From: Streptomyces cucumeris
GTDB taxonomy: Bacteria; Actinomycetota; Actinomycetes; Streptomycetales; Streptomycetaceae
Reading direction: 5' to 3'
Assembly: GCF_024295805.1 (NCBI RefSeq)
Contig: NZ_JANCLX010000010.1
Span: forward strand, 124,001 to 188,000
Length of the DNA stretch: 64,000 bases
In this document: piece by piece, positions 24,388 to 31,709 of the stretch
Layout: every line of letters starts with the position of its first letter
Numbering within the stretch: position 1 is the first letter of the stretch
Position numbers and translations under genes: made by a program
Notes under the pieces: model-generated
The model's database searches: none
Seen by the model: the letters and a program-made list of their open reading frames with translations, nothing else
What the model was told of the DNA's origin: nothing

Positions 24388-25002
24388 GTGGCAGGTTTCA
24401 GAGCACTCGCACGAGAGGTGCGCAATCCACACAGACACGTCACCGCCCGGCGCACTTCGCTGCGCAAATGCCTGGAGCGGTTCGCGCCGTACGGGCACCG
24501 GGCGACCTGGCACCATCTGTGCACCAGGACGGGGATCATCCCGGAGGACCGGGAACCCGAACCACTGCGTCTGATCACGGCCCTCGAGGAACTCGAGGAG
24601 GCCCGCACCCTCTGGCTCGCGTACGAGGCGGACTTCGCCGCCCGGCGCCGCCAGGAGAAACACATCGGCATCCGGCAGCCCAACGCCATCGACGACTGGC
24701 ATCTGCACACCTGGGGCGGATGCGACATCATGCCCTGCGAGAGCCCCTCGAGCCATCCCGAGGGTCCGCTGCCCGACGTCCTGGGCCGGTTGATATCGGC
24801 GATGGAGTCGGGGCCGGGTTCGGCCTGCCCGGTCTGCGGACAGCAGCGGCTGGCCTGGCGCGAGGACCTGGACCGCTACCCCTCGGCCGGACCGGTCTGC
24901 GGGGAATGCGGCATCGTGGTGCCGGTTCCGCTGCTGACCACCGAGGCGCTGTCGGCCGCGCGGCGCACCCGGTGCGAGAGCCGCCGGTACGCGACCGTGT
25001 GA
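24388..25002 (+). CDS. Hypothetical protein with C-terminal zinc-ribbon-like cysteines
   Basis: I do not recognise the family. The 204-residue protein is arginine-rich at the N-terminus, has a probable helical segment (ALEELEEARTLWLAYEADF) and HLHTWGGCDIMPCES in the middle, and near the C-terminus two CxxC pairs (SACPVCGQQRLAW and AGPVCGECGIVVP) spaced like a zinc ribbon. GTG at 24388 is chosen because GGAGGTG lies 7 nt upstream; an in-frame ATG at 24316 lacks such a site and would extend into the intergenic dyad region. A DNA- or RNA-associated role is possible but not shown. The same frame continues far upstream antisense to the acylase; that part is not coding. Confidence 0.65.
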   Translation: MAGFRALAREVRNPHRHVTARRTSLRKCLERFAPYGHRATWHHLCTRTGIIPEDREPEPLRLITALEELEEARTLWLAYEADFAARRRQEKHIGIRQPNAIDDWHLHTWGGCDIMPCESPSSHPEGPLPDVLGRLISAMESGPGSACPVCGQQRLAWREDLDRYPSAGPVCGECGIVVPVPLLTTEALSAARRTRCESRRYATV

Positions 25003-25176
25003 TCACCGGCCGCCCCGGTACGCCCTGACCGGCAGGCCCTGAGAGGCACGCCCGCCGAGGAGACCCGTGAGCCCGGGAACCCGGCGGGCGCGCCATGCCA
25101 CCCCGTCGACGGGGGGACGCCGGAGGAGGGAAGGACGCCGGGGCGCGTTGACACGGCGAAGGTCACCCGAGCATGC

Positions 25177-25191
25177 TGAGCAAGCGCTTAG
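25177..25191. promoter_or_regulatory. TetR-type operator TGAGCAAGCGCTTAG before maoC-like gene
   Basis: The 15-mer recurs exactly at 26366-26380, upstream of the TetR gene at 25714-26343. Its core CAAGCGCTTA resembles the CAAG-N2-CTTG operators of actinobacterial acyl-CoA-responsive TetR proteins such as KstR2. It lies 23 nt before the MaoC start, where bound repressor would block initiation. Confidence 0.65.
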
Positions 25192-25214
25192 TGAGCTGCT
25201 CGGGAGGCATCAGC

Positions 25215-25676
25215 ATGGCAGAGCCCAGGATCTTCACCTCGACCGATGAGCTGCGATCGGCCATCGGCGAGGAACTCGGCCCCAGCGACTGGCTGGAGAT
25301 CGACCAGAAGCGGATCGACCTGTTCGCCGACGCGACCGACGACCACCAGTGGATCCATGTGGACCCCGCGAAGGCGGCCGAGGGTCCGTTCGGCCGGACG
25401 ATCGCGCACGGCTATCTCACCCTGTCGCTGCTGCCCGCCTTCACCCCGCAGCTCATGCGGGTCGACGGGGTGCGGATGGGCATCAACTACGGCGTGAACA
25501 AGGTCCGCTTCCCCTCTCCCGTCCCGGTCGGCTCCCGGCTGCGGGCCACCGCGCGGATCGCGGAGCTCACCGAGGTGACCGACGGCGTCCAGATGACGCT
25601 GGCGGTGACGGTCGAACGCGAGGGCGGGACCAAGCCGGTGTGCGTGGCGGAGAGCGTCGTGCGCTACTACCCCTGA
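25215..25676 (+). CDS. MaoC-like enoyl-CoA hydratase
   Basis: A 153-residue single-hotdog protein. FADATDDHQWIHVDPAKA carries the catalytic Asp/His of the R-specific hydratase motif, and FGRTIAHGYLTLSLLPAF is the following conserved segment. Such enzymes hydrate trans-2-enoyl-CoA to 3-hydroxyacyl-CoA; many actinobacterial paralogues act on branched or steroid-derived chains. The ATG at 25215 is preceded by GGGAGG and fits; an in-frame ATG at 25173 would overlap the operator and is rejected. It is probably monocistronic and repressed by the TetR encoded downstream on the other strand. Confidence 0.88.
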   Translation: MAEPRIFTSTDELRSAIGEELGPSDWLEIDQKRIDLFADATDDHQWIHVDPAKAAEGPFGRTIAHGYLTLSLLPAFTPQLMRVDGVRMGINYGVNKVRFPSPVPVGSRLRATARIAELTEVTDGVQMTLAVTVEREGGTKPVCVAESVVRYYP

Positions 25677-25713
25677 CGGCTCCCGCGGCGCCCTCGCCGC
25701 CCGGCGCGGCCCC

Positions 25714-26343
25714 TCAGCGGGACGCGGCCCCCACCATCCGCAGGACGAGTCCGGCGTACAGCTCGCCGACCTCGTCCGGGGTGCTGCGGCCGCGGGTGTT
25801 GAACCAGCGGGCGACGTCGATGCACAGGGACAGCACCGCCACCGTGGCCCCGCGGACGTCCGGGACGTCGAACTCCCCCGTCCGCGCGCCGTCCTCGAGG
25901 ATCGCGCGCACCGCGCCGTCCGTCGCCTTGCGGATGGCGATCACCTCGGCGTGGTGCTCCTCGCCCAGCGCGCCCAGCTCGTACTGGACCACCCGGGCGG
26001 TCGTGTGGTGCTCGGCGTGCCAGCGGACGAAGGAGCGTACGGCGTGGGCGAGCCGCTCGGCGGAGGTACCACCGGCGTCCCGGGCCCGCTCCACGATCTC
26101 CAGGGCGCGCTGATGGCCGACCTTGCTGATCTGGTAGAGCAGCTCTTCCTTGGTCTTGTAGTGGATGTAGAGCGCGGCCGGGCTCATACCGGCACGGCCG
26201 GCGATGTCCCGGGTGGTGGTGGCGTGGTAGCCGCGCTCCGCGAAGGCGTGCACGGCTGCGGTCACCAGCCGCCGGGCCGCGTCCGGGGTGATGTCGCCCC
26301 ACACCTCGGCCCCGGCCCCGTCCTTGTCAGCCTCCGCGTCCAT
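25714..26343 (-). CDS. TetR-family regulator (MaoC-linked)
   Basis: A 209-residue TetR protein with the helix-turn-helix HATTTRDIAGRAGMSPAALYIHYKTKE in overlapping parts and a C-terminal domain of the TetR_C_11/KstR2-like type (SFVRWHAEHHTTARVVQYEL). The ATG at 26343 is used; a GTG 9 nt upstream is also in frame. A copy of the 15-mer TGAGCAAGCGCTTAG lies 22 nt upstream and another before maoC, so it probably represses both. The gene is convergent with maoC, 37 bp apart. The effector is likely an acyl-CoA. Confidence 0.87.
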   Translation of the reverse strand: MDAEADKDGAGAEVWGDITPDAARRLVTAAVHAFAERGYHATTTRDIAGRAGMSPAALYIHYKTKEELLYQISKVGHQRALEIVERARDAGGTSAERLAHAVRSFVRWHAEHHTTARVVQYELGALGEEHHAEVIAIRKATDGAVRAILEDGARTGEFDVPDVRGATVAVLSLCIDVARWFNTRGRSTPDEVGELYAGLVLRMVGAASR

Positions 26344-26365
26344 GGCGCACACCCTACACGGAGAG

Positions 26366-26380
26366 TGAGCAAGCGCTTAG
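26366..26380. promoter_or_regulatory. TetR-type operator TGAGCAAGCGCTTAG before tetR gene
   Basis: Exact second copy of the 15-mer at 25177-25191. It sits in the 84-bp gap between the 3' end of the acyl-CoA dehydrogenase gene and the TetR start, so the TetR gene has its own autoregulated promoter rather than depending on the upstream gene. Confidence 0.65.
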
Positions 26381-26427
26381 GCCCTGTCCTGTCGGTCTTC
26401 GTGGATCAGGCCGCGGCGCGGCCCGGC

Positions 26428-27579
26428 TCAGAAGGCCGAGACCCCGGTCAGGGCGCGGCCGATCAGCAGCTTCTGGATCTGGCTGGTGCCCTCGTAGAGG
26501 GTCATCACCCGGGCGTCCCGCAGCAGTTTGCCCACCGGGTACTCATCGGTGTACCCGTAGCCGCCGAACACCTGGAGGGCGTTGTTGGCGCAGCGCACCG
26601 CCGCCTCGCTCGCGTAGAGCTTGGCCACGGAGGACTCAGCGGTGAACGGCAGCCCCCGGTCGATATGGTCCGCCACCCGCCAGGTCAGCAGCCGCGCGGC
26701 GTCCACATCCACCGCGATGTCCGATATCAGCTCCTGCACGAGCTGGTGGTGGGCGATGGTGCGGCCGAACTGTTCACGCTCCCCCGCGTACCGCACCGCC
26801 GCGTCCAGCGCCGCCTGGGCGATGCCGACGCATCCTGCGGCGACCGACATCCGGCCCTTGGCGAGGGCGGACATGGCGACCGAGAACCCCTTGCCCTCGG
26901 GGGCGATCAGCGCCGCGGCGGGCACCCGGACGTCCTCCAGGACCAGTTCGGCGGTGGCCTGGCCGCGCAGCCCCAGCTTGCCGTGGATCTCCCGGCGGAC
27001 CAGTCCGGGGGTGTCGGTGGGCACCAGGAAGGCGCTGATCCCCCGGTGGCCGGGGTCCTCGCCGGTGCGGGCGAAGAGCAGCACCACATCCGCCCAGGTG
27101 CCGTTGGTGATGAAGGTCTTGGTGCCGCTGATCACATAGTCACCGCCGTCCCGGACCGCGCGGGTGGTCAGTCGCGCCGCGTCCGATCCGGTCCCGGGCT
27201 CGGTGAGCCCGAAGCAGCCCACCGCCTCGCCCGAGCACAGCCGTGGCAGCCAGGCGCGCTTCTGCTCCTCGTCGCCCCACGCGGCCACCGACTTGGCGAC
27301 CAGACCGAGGGAGACGGAGACGATGCCGCGCACCGAGGAGTCACCGCGCCCCAGTTCCTCGGTGACCAGCGCATAGCTGAGGTGGTCACCGCCGCTGCCG
27401 CCGTACTCCTCGGGGACGGTGAGCCCCAGGAAGCCGAGCGCGCCCAGCGAGCCCACGATGCCGCGGTCCACCCGCTCGGCGCGGTCCCACTCGGCGGCGT
27501 ACGGGGTGACCTCGCGTGCCACGAAGTCCCGGGCCAGTTGCCGCACCGCGGTCTGCTCCTCGGTGAGCGCGAGATCCAT
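26428..27579 (-). CDS. Acyl-CoA dehydrogenase
   Basis: A 383-residue canonical ACAD. CFGLTEPGTGSDAARLTT is the flavin signature, YVISGTKTFITNG the middle beta-domain motif, GYTDEYPVGKLLRDARV and MTLYEGTSQIQKLLIGRAL the C-terminal motif with the usual catalytic glutamate (YEG). It performs alpha,beta-dehydrogenation of acyl-CoAs with electrons passed to ETF; chain length or branching preference is not readable. The promoter region contains the 20-bp palindrome at 27630-27649 shared with the ALDH gene, so the divergent TetR at 27677 is its inferred regulator. Confidence 0.9.
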   Translation of the reverse strand: MDLALTEEQTAVRQLARDFVAREVTPYAAEWDRAERVDRGIVGSLGALGFLGLTVPEEYGGSGGDHLSYALVTEELGRGDSSVRGIVSVSLGLVAKSVAAWGDEEQKRAWLPRLCSGEAVGCFGLTEPGTGSDAARLTTRAVRDGGDYVISGTKTFITNGTWADVVLLFARTGEDPGHRGISAFLVPTDTPGLVRREIHGKLGLRGQATAELVLEDVRVPAAALIAPEGKGFSVAMSALAKGRMSVAAGCVGIAQAALDAAVRYAGEREQFGRTIAHHQLVQELISDIAVDVDAARLLTWRVADHIDRGLPFTAESSVAKLYASEAAVRCANNALQVFGGYGYTDEYPVGKLLRDARVMTLYEGTSQIQKLLIGRALTGVSAF

Positions 27580-27629
27580 GGGTCACCTTTCCCGGGGTGG
27601 GGGGACGGACGAGGAATCCACCGCGCGAT

Positions 27630-27649
27630 AAATTAGCACTGCTAGTTTT
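27630..27649. promoter_or_regulatory. Palindromic operator between acyl-CoA dehydrogenase and TetR
   Basis: AAATTAGCACTGCTAGTTTT is a near-palindrome in an unusually A/T-rich patch, 28 nt before the TetR start and 51 nt before the dehydrogenase start. Fifteen of 20 positions match AAACTAGCGACGGTAGTTTT at 31576-31595, including both outer arms, so one regulator probably binds both. Confidence 0.65.
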
Positions 27650-27676
27650 AGCGCCGGAGCCTCTACTATGTGCCGC

Positions 27677-28312
27677 ATGGCCCGCCCCCGCAAGCCCCTC
27701 CTCAGCCGTGAGCGCATCGTCGCGGTCGCCCTCGCGCTGGTGGACTCCGAAGGGCTGGCGGCGGTGTCCACACGGCGCCTGGCCGCCGAACTCGGGGTGA
27801 GCGGACCGTCCCTGTACAACCACTTCACGACCAAGGACGAGATCCTGGACGCGGTGGCCGACACGGTCGTGGCCCAGGTCGACATCTCGATGTTCGACAA
27901 CGGCACGGACTGGCGTACGGCGCTGCTGGACTGGGGCCGCTCCTACCGCGCGGCGCTCACCGCGCATCCGCACATCGTCCCGTTCCTCGCCCAGGGGCCC
28001 GGCCGCCGTCCGGCCGGGCTGCGGATGGCGGACGCGGTCTTCGGCGGCATGGTGAAGGCGGGCTGGCCGCCCGCGCACGCCACCCGGATCGGCGCGCTGA
28101 TGCGCTACTTCGTCGCCGGGTCGGCGCTGGGCTCCTTCGCGCGCGGTTTCGTCGACGACGCGGGCGCCTACGACCCGGCCGACTATCCCCATCTGGGCCA
28201 GGCGCATCTGCTGGCCGGACACCAGGAGCAGGTGGACGAGGGCGCGTTCGAGACCGGGCTGCGGGCGCTGGTGGCCGGGCTGGACGAGCTGTACGGGGAA
28301 AATGCCGGGTGA
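27677..28312 (+). CDS. TetR-family regulator
   Basis: A 211-residue TetR protein: KPLLSRERIVAVALALVDSE, then AAVSTRRLAAELGVSGPSLY and NHFTTKDEILDAV make up the DNA-binding domain; the C-terminal part fits the TetR_C_1 fold. The ATG at 27677 is preferred to that at 27668 because the conserved region begins directly after it; either is possible. It is divergent from the acyl-CoA dehydrogenase gene with a palindrome between them and a matching palindrome before the ALDH gene 3 kb away, suggesting it controls an alcohol-to-acid-to-enoyl-CoA set. Confidence 0.87.
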   Translation: MARPRKPLLSRERIVAVALALVDSEGLAAVSTRRLAAELGVSGPSLYNHFTTKDEILDAVADTVVAQVDISMFDNGTDWRTALLDWGRSYRAALTAHPHIVPFLAQGPGRRPAGLRMADAVFGGMVKAGWPPAHATRIGALMRYFVAGSALGSFARGFVDDAGAYDPADYPHLGQAHLLAGHQEQVDEGAFETGLRALVAGLDELYGENAG

Positions 28313-28343
28313 GCCGGGGCGGACACGCCCTAGGATCGGCGAT

Positions 28344-28865
28344 ATGTCGCAGTCACTGGTCCAGGTCAACTACACCAAGTACGACGGCACCCTCCACTGG
28401 AACCTGCGGATGCGCAGACTGGGCGAGGACGAACACGGCGTCTGGCTGGGGCTGCCCGGCGGCTCGGTGATGCGCAAGGGCCACGGCCCCGAGGTGCCCA
28501 TCGAGGTCGCGCACGTCCTCCTCTTCCCGCGCGGCGCGTGGTGGACCGCGGCCTTCAACGCCGCCCCGCGCGACACCGAGGTGTACTGCGACATCACCAC
28601 TCCCCCGCGGTGGGTCTCCGCGGACGAGGTCACCATGGTGGACCTGGACCTCGATGTGGTGCGCAAGCGCGCGGACGGCGCCACCCGGCTGGTGGACCAG
28701 GACGAGTTCGCCGAGCACCAGGTGCGGTTCGGCTATCCGGCCGATGTGATCGCGGAGGCCGAGGCGGCCGGTCAGTGGCTGCTGGACGCGGTCGCGCACG
28801 GCGCCCGGCCGTTCGGCGCCGAACGCGACCAGTGGCTCGGCATGGTCGACGGCACCCCGGCCTGA
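28344..28865 (+). CDS. DUF402 (FomD-like) protein
   Basis: A 173-residue DUF402 protein. WNLRMRRLGEDEHGVWLGLP, YCDITTPPRWVSADEVTMVD and DLDLDVVRKRADGATRLVDQ show the beta-barrel core and the acidic cluster (D-x-D) that binds divalent metal in FomD and the nucleoside-phosphate hydrolase Ntdp. Hydrolysis of a nucleotide-linked phosphate is plausible; the physiological substrate is unknown. The start is the ATG at 28344. TAGGAT at 28331-28336 is a good -10 hexamer only 7 nt before it and no ribosome-binding site is present, so the mRNA may be leaderless. Confidence 0.8.
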   Translation: MSQSLVQVNYTKYDGTLHWNLRMRRLGEDEHGVWLGLPGGSVMRKGHGPEVPIEVAHVLLFPRGAWWTAAFNAAPRDTEVYCDITTPPRWVSADEVTMVDLDLDVVRKRADGATRLVDQDEFAEHQVRFGYPADVIAEAEAAGQWLLDAVAHGARPFGAERDQWLGMVDGTPA

Positions 28866-28925
28866 CCCCGCCCCGCCCGGTCCCGTCGCGTTCCGTCCGG
28901 CGCCGCGCCGCGCCGCCCGCGCCCG

Positions 28926-30008
28926 TCAGAACATCACGAGCGCCCGTCCGCCGCGGCCGCCGACCATCGCATCGAACGCCTCCGGGATCCCGTCCAGACC
29001 GATCCGGCCGGTGACCATCGCCGACAGGTCGAGACGGCCCGCGCGGATGTGCTCGGCGAGCACCGGCAGATCGCGGGCCGGATCGCTGTTGCCGTAGACA
29101 CAGCCCGAGAGGGTGCGGCCGAAGTAGAACAACTCCAGGGCGGAGAAGGACACCTGCTGGTCCTTGCCGCCGATCCCGACGACGGTGGTCCGGCCGCCGC
29201 GCCGGGTGGCGGACCACGCGGTGCGGATGGTCTCGGCGCGGCCGACACACTCGATGGCCACGTCCGCGCCGTGGCCGCCGGTGAGCGAGCGGATCCGCTT
29301 GGCGGTGTCCTCACCGGACAGCAGGAACTCGGTGGCGCCCGAGGCGCGCGCCAGCTCCTCCTTCTCCGGGGAGACATCCACCGCGACGACCGTGCCCGCG
29401 CCCGCGATCCGCGCCGCCTGGAGCACCGCGAGCCCCACCCCGCCGACGCCGAAGACGGCGACCGACTCCCCCGGGCGCACCGCGGCACTGTGGTGCACCG
29501 CGCCGTAGCCGGTGAGCACCGCGCAGCCGAGCAGCGCCGCGTCGGCCAGCGGCACCCCGTCGGGCAGCGGGAGCACGGCGTGCGCGGGCACCACGGTCTC
29601 CTCGGCGAACGCGGCGGTGCCCAGGCCCGGGTACAGCTCGTCGCCGCCGTCCGTCAGCTTGGCGTACGGCACGGTGGCGGCGGTGCCCGCGTCCGCGCAC
29701 AGCCAGGGCTCGCCGAGCCCGCAGTAGTGGCACGCACCGCAGGACGGCGCCCAGTTGAGGACGACGCGGTCGCCGGGGGCGACGGTGGTGACGCCCTCGC
29801 CCACGGCGCTGACGGTGCCCGAGCCCTCGTGGCCGAGTACGGCCGGGACGGGCTGGCGCAGGGTGCCGTTGGACAGCGAGAGATCGGAGTGGCACACCCC
29901 GGCCGCCGCCAGCCGCACCCGCACCTGCCCGGGACCGGGGTCCGGGAGGTCGATCTCGGCAAGCCGGAGCGGGGCTCCGACGGCGGGGAGGACGGCGGCT
30001 CGGGTCAT
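28926..30008 (-). CDS. Zinc-dependent alcohol dehydrogenase (class III-like MDR)
   Basis: A 360-residue zinc ADH. AAGVCHSDLSLSNG and LGHEGSGTV hold catalytic-zinc ligands, CGACHYCGLGEPWLC the four structural-zinc cysteines, and VAVFGVGGVGLAVLQAARIAG the NAD site ending in VVAVDVS (acidic, NAD-preferring). It oxidises an alcohol, or a formaldehyde-type adduct, to the aldehyde. It lies 111 bp downstream of the aldehyde dehydrogenase gene on the same strand; the two would convert an alcohol to its acid. The gap is long enough for a separate promoter, though the shared operator is only seen before the ALDH gene. Confidence 0.9.
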   Translation of the reverse strand: MTRAAVLPAVGAPLRLAEIDLPDPGPGQVRVRLAAAGVCHSDLSLSNGTLRQPVPAVLGHEGSGTVSAVGEGVTTVAPGDRVVLNWAPSCGACHYCGLGEPWLCADAGTAATVPYAKLTDGGDELYPGLGTAAFAEETVVPAHAVLPLPDGVPLADAALLGCAVLTGYGAVHHSAAVRPGESVAVFGVGGVGLAVLQAARIAGAGTVVAVDVSPEKEELARASGATEFLLSGEDTAKRIRSLTGGHGADVAIECVGRAETIRTAWSATRRGGRTTVVGIGGKDQQVSFSALELFYFGRTLSGCVYGNSDPARDLPVLAEHIRAGRLDLSAMVTGRIGLDGIPEAFDAMVGGRGGRALVMF

Positions 30009-30119
30009 GGACGGGCTCCTCGGGTGGTCATCGGCTTGTACGCGCCGTGCACCTCGTAGGTATCACGGACGGTGGCGCGGGCGCTGTGGCGGCGGTCGCT
30101 GTACCGCGGGGTTCCCGCC

Positions 30120-31538
30120 TCAGAACTGGAGCGACTTGGTCTGGAGGTACTCCGCCAGCCCGTGGGTGCCCAGTTCGCGGCCCACGCCCGACTGCTTGTA
30201 GCCGCCGAAGGGGGCGAGCGGGTTGAACCGGCCGCCGTTGATGTCCACCTGTCCGGTGTCCATGCGGCGGGCGAAGGCCACCGCCGTGGCGTCGTCGGCC
30301 GCCCAGACCGCGCCCGCCAGCCCGTAGACCGTGCCGTTGGCGATCCGCAGTGCCTCCTCCTCGTCCCGGTAGCGGATGAGGGAGATGACCGGGCCGAAGA
30401 TCTCCTCCTGGGCGATGGTCATGTCGGGGGTGACGTCCGCGAAGACCGTCGGGGCGATCCAGTACCCGTCCTCCCGGCCCTCGGGGGCCCGCGGACCGCC
30501 GGTGATCAGCCGAGCGCCCTCCTCGACACCGCGCTCGATGTAGCCGCGCACCCGGTCGCGCTGGATGGCGCTGACGACGGGGCCGAGCCGGGTGGTCTCG
30601 TCGGCCGGGTCGCCGGGGGCGTACTTGGCGGCCGCCGCCGCGGCCAGCTCCACGGCCTCGTCGTAGCGGTCGGCATCGACCAGCATCCGGGTCCAGGCGC
30701 TGCATGTCTGGCCGGAGTTGGCGAGCACGTTGGCCACCCCGACCTTGACGGCCTTGGCGAGATCGGCGCCGGGCAGGATCACATTGGCGGACTTGCCGCC
30801 CAGTTCGAGGGCGACGCGCTTGACGGCCGCGCCCGCGGTGGCGCCGATCCGCCGGCCGACGGCGGTGGAGCCGGTGAACGACACCAGGTCCACGTCCTCG
30901 TGCGCGGCCAGTGCCTCTCCCGCGACCGGGCCGACCCCGGTGACCAGGTTGAACACCCCGGCCGGGAACCCGGCCGCGTCGACCGCCTCCGCGAAGAGCT
31001 GGGCGACCAGCGGGGTGTTCTCGGCGGGCTTGAGGACCACGGTGCATCCGGCGGCGAGGGCCGGTGCGGCCTTGGCGACGATCTGGTGCAGCGGGTAGTT
31101 CCACGGGGTGATGGCGCCGACGACGCCCACCGGCTCCTGGAACACGGTCGAGTTGCCGACCGTCTCCTCGAAGGCGTACGACTCCGCGAGCCGGGCGTAC
31201 GAACCGGCCACGGTGATGGGCAGACCGGCGTGGACCGCCCGGGAGAACGCCAGCGGCGCGCCGAGTTCGGCGGTGACGGTCTCCGCGATCTCCTCGCGCC
31301 GTTCGGCGAGCGCGTCGCGCAGGGCGGTGAGCCGGGCGGCGCGCTCGGCGGGCGGGGTGGCGGCCCAGCCGGGGAGGGCGGCGCGGGCCGCCCGTACGGC
31401 GGCGTCCACGTCCTCGGCCGTCCCGGCGGGCACGGCGGCGATGACCCGCTCGTCGGCCGGGTTCACGACCTCGATCGTGTCGGCACCGGCAGCCGGCCGC
31501 CATGCCCCGTCGATGTACATCCCGTCATGAGCCTTCAT
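30120..31538 (-). CDS. NAD(P)-dependent aldehyde dehydrogenase
   Basis: A 472-residue ALDH. GAITPWNYPLHQIVAKAAPA, VSFTGSTAVGRRI, the catalytic glutamate in RVALELGGKSAN and the catalytic cysteine in LANSGQTCSAWTRM are all intact; the C-terminus GGYKQSGVGRELG is typical. It oxidises an aldehyde to a carboxylic acid. The ATG at 31538 follows GGGAGGGTGCG, so the longer frame to 31631 is rejected, which also leaves the operator at 31576-31595 in the promoter. Predicted partner of the downstream zinc ADH, under the TetR encoded at 27677. Confidence 0.9.
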   Translation of the reverse strand: MKAHDGMYIDGAWRPAAGADTIEVVNPADERVIAAVPAGTAEDVDAAVRAARAALPGWAATPPAERAARLTALRDALAERREEIAETVTAELGAPLAFSRAVHAGLPITVAGSYARLAESYAFEETVGNSTVFQEPVGVVGAITPWNYPLHQIVAKAAPALAAGCTVVLKPAENTPLVAQLFAEAVDAAGFPAGVFNLVTGVGPVAGEALAAHEDVDLVSFTGSTAVGRRIGATAGAAVKRVALELGGKSANVILPGADLAKAVKVGVANVLANSGQTCSAWTRMLVDADRYDEAVELAAAAAAKYAPGDPADETTRLGPVVSAIQRDRVRGYIERGVEEGARLITGGPRAPEGREDGYWIAPTVFADVTPDMTIAQEEIFGPVISLIRYRDEEEALRIANGTVYGLAGAVWAADDATAVAFARRMDTGQVDINGGRFNPLAPFGGYKQSGVGRELGTHGLAEYLQTKSLQF

Positions 31539-31575
31539 CGCACCCTCCCTCGTCGGCACTTGCTGACAGGACAAC

Positions 31576-31595
31576 AAACTAGCGACGGTAGTTTT
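31576..31595. promoter_or_regulatory. Palindromic operator upstream of ALDH gene
   Basis: AAACTAGCGACGGTAGTTTT has outer arms AAACTA/TAGTTT and inner CG/CG symmetry. It lies 37 nt before the ALDH start and matches 15 of 20 positions of the site at 27630-27649. Confidence 0.65.
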
Positions 31596-31709
31596 CCGGC
31601 GACAGAGGGGGTCAGCCGTGCCGTACGTCACCCCCCGGCCCGATGGCTCCGCACCGCGCCGGTCGCAGTAGCCGCGGGGGAGCGGAAGGCCGACGGCCGG
31701 GATGGCGCG

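Noticed and set aside
21343..25002. 1219-codon open frame on the plus strand, antisense to the penicillin acylase gene
   Set aside because: The translated product is repetitive Gly/Val/Arg/Asp-rich with no fold signature, as expected of a GC-rich antisense frame; only its last ~205 codons, with a good ribosome-binding site, look coding.
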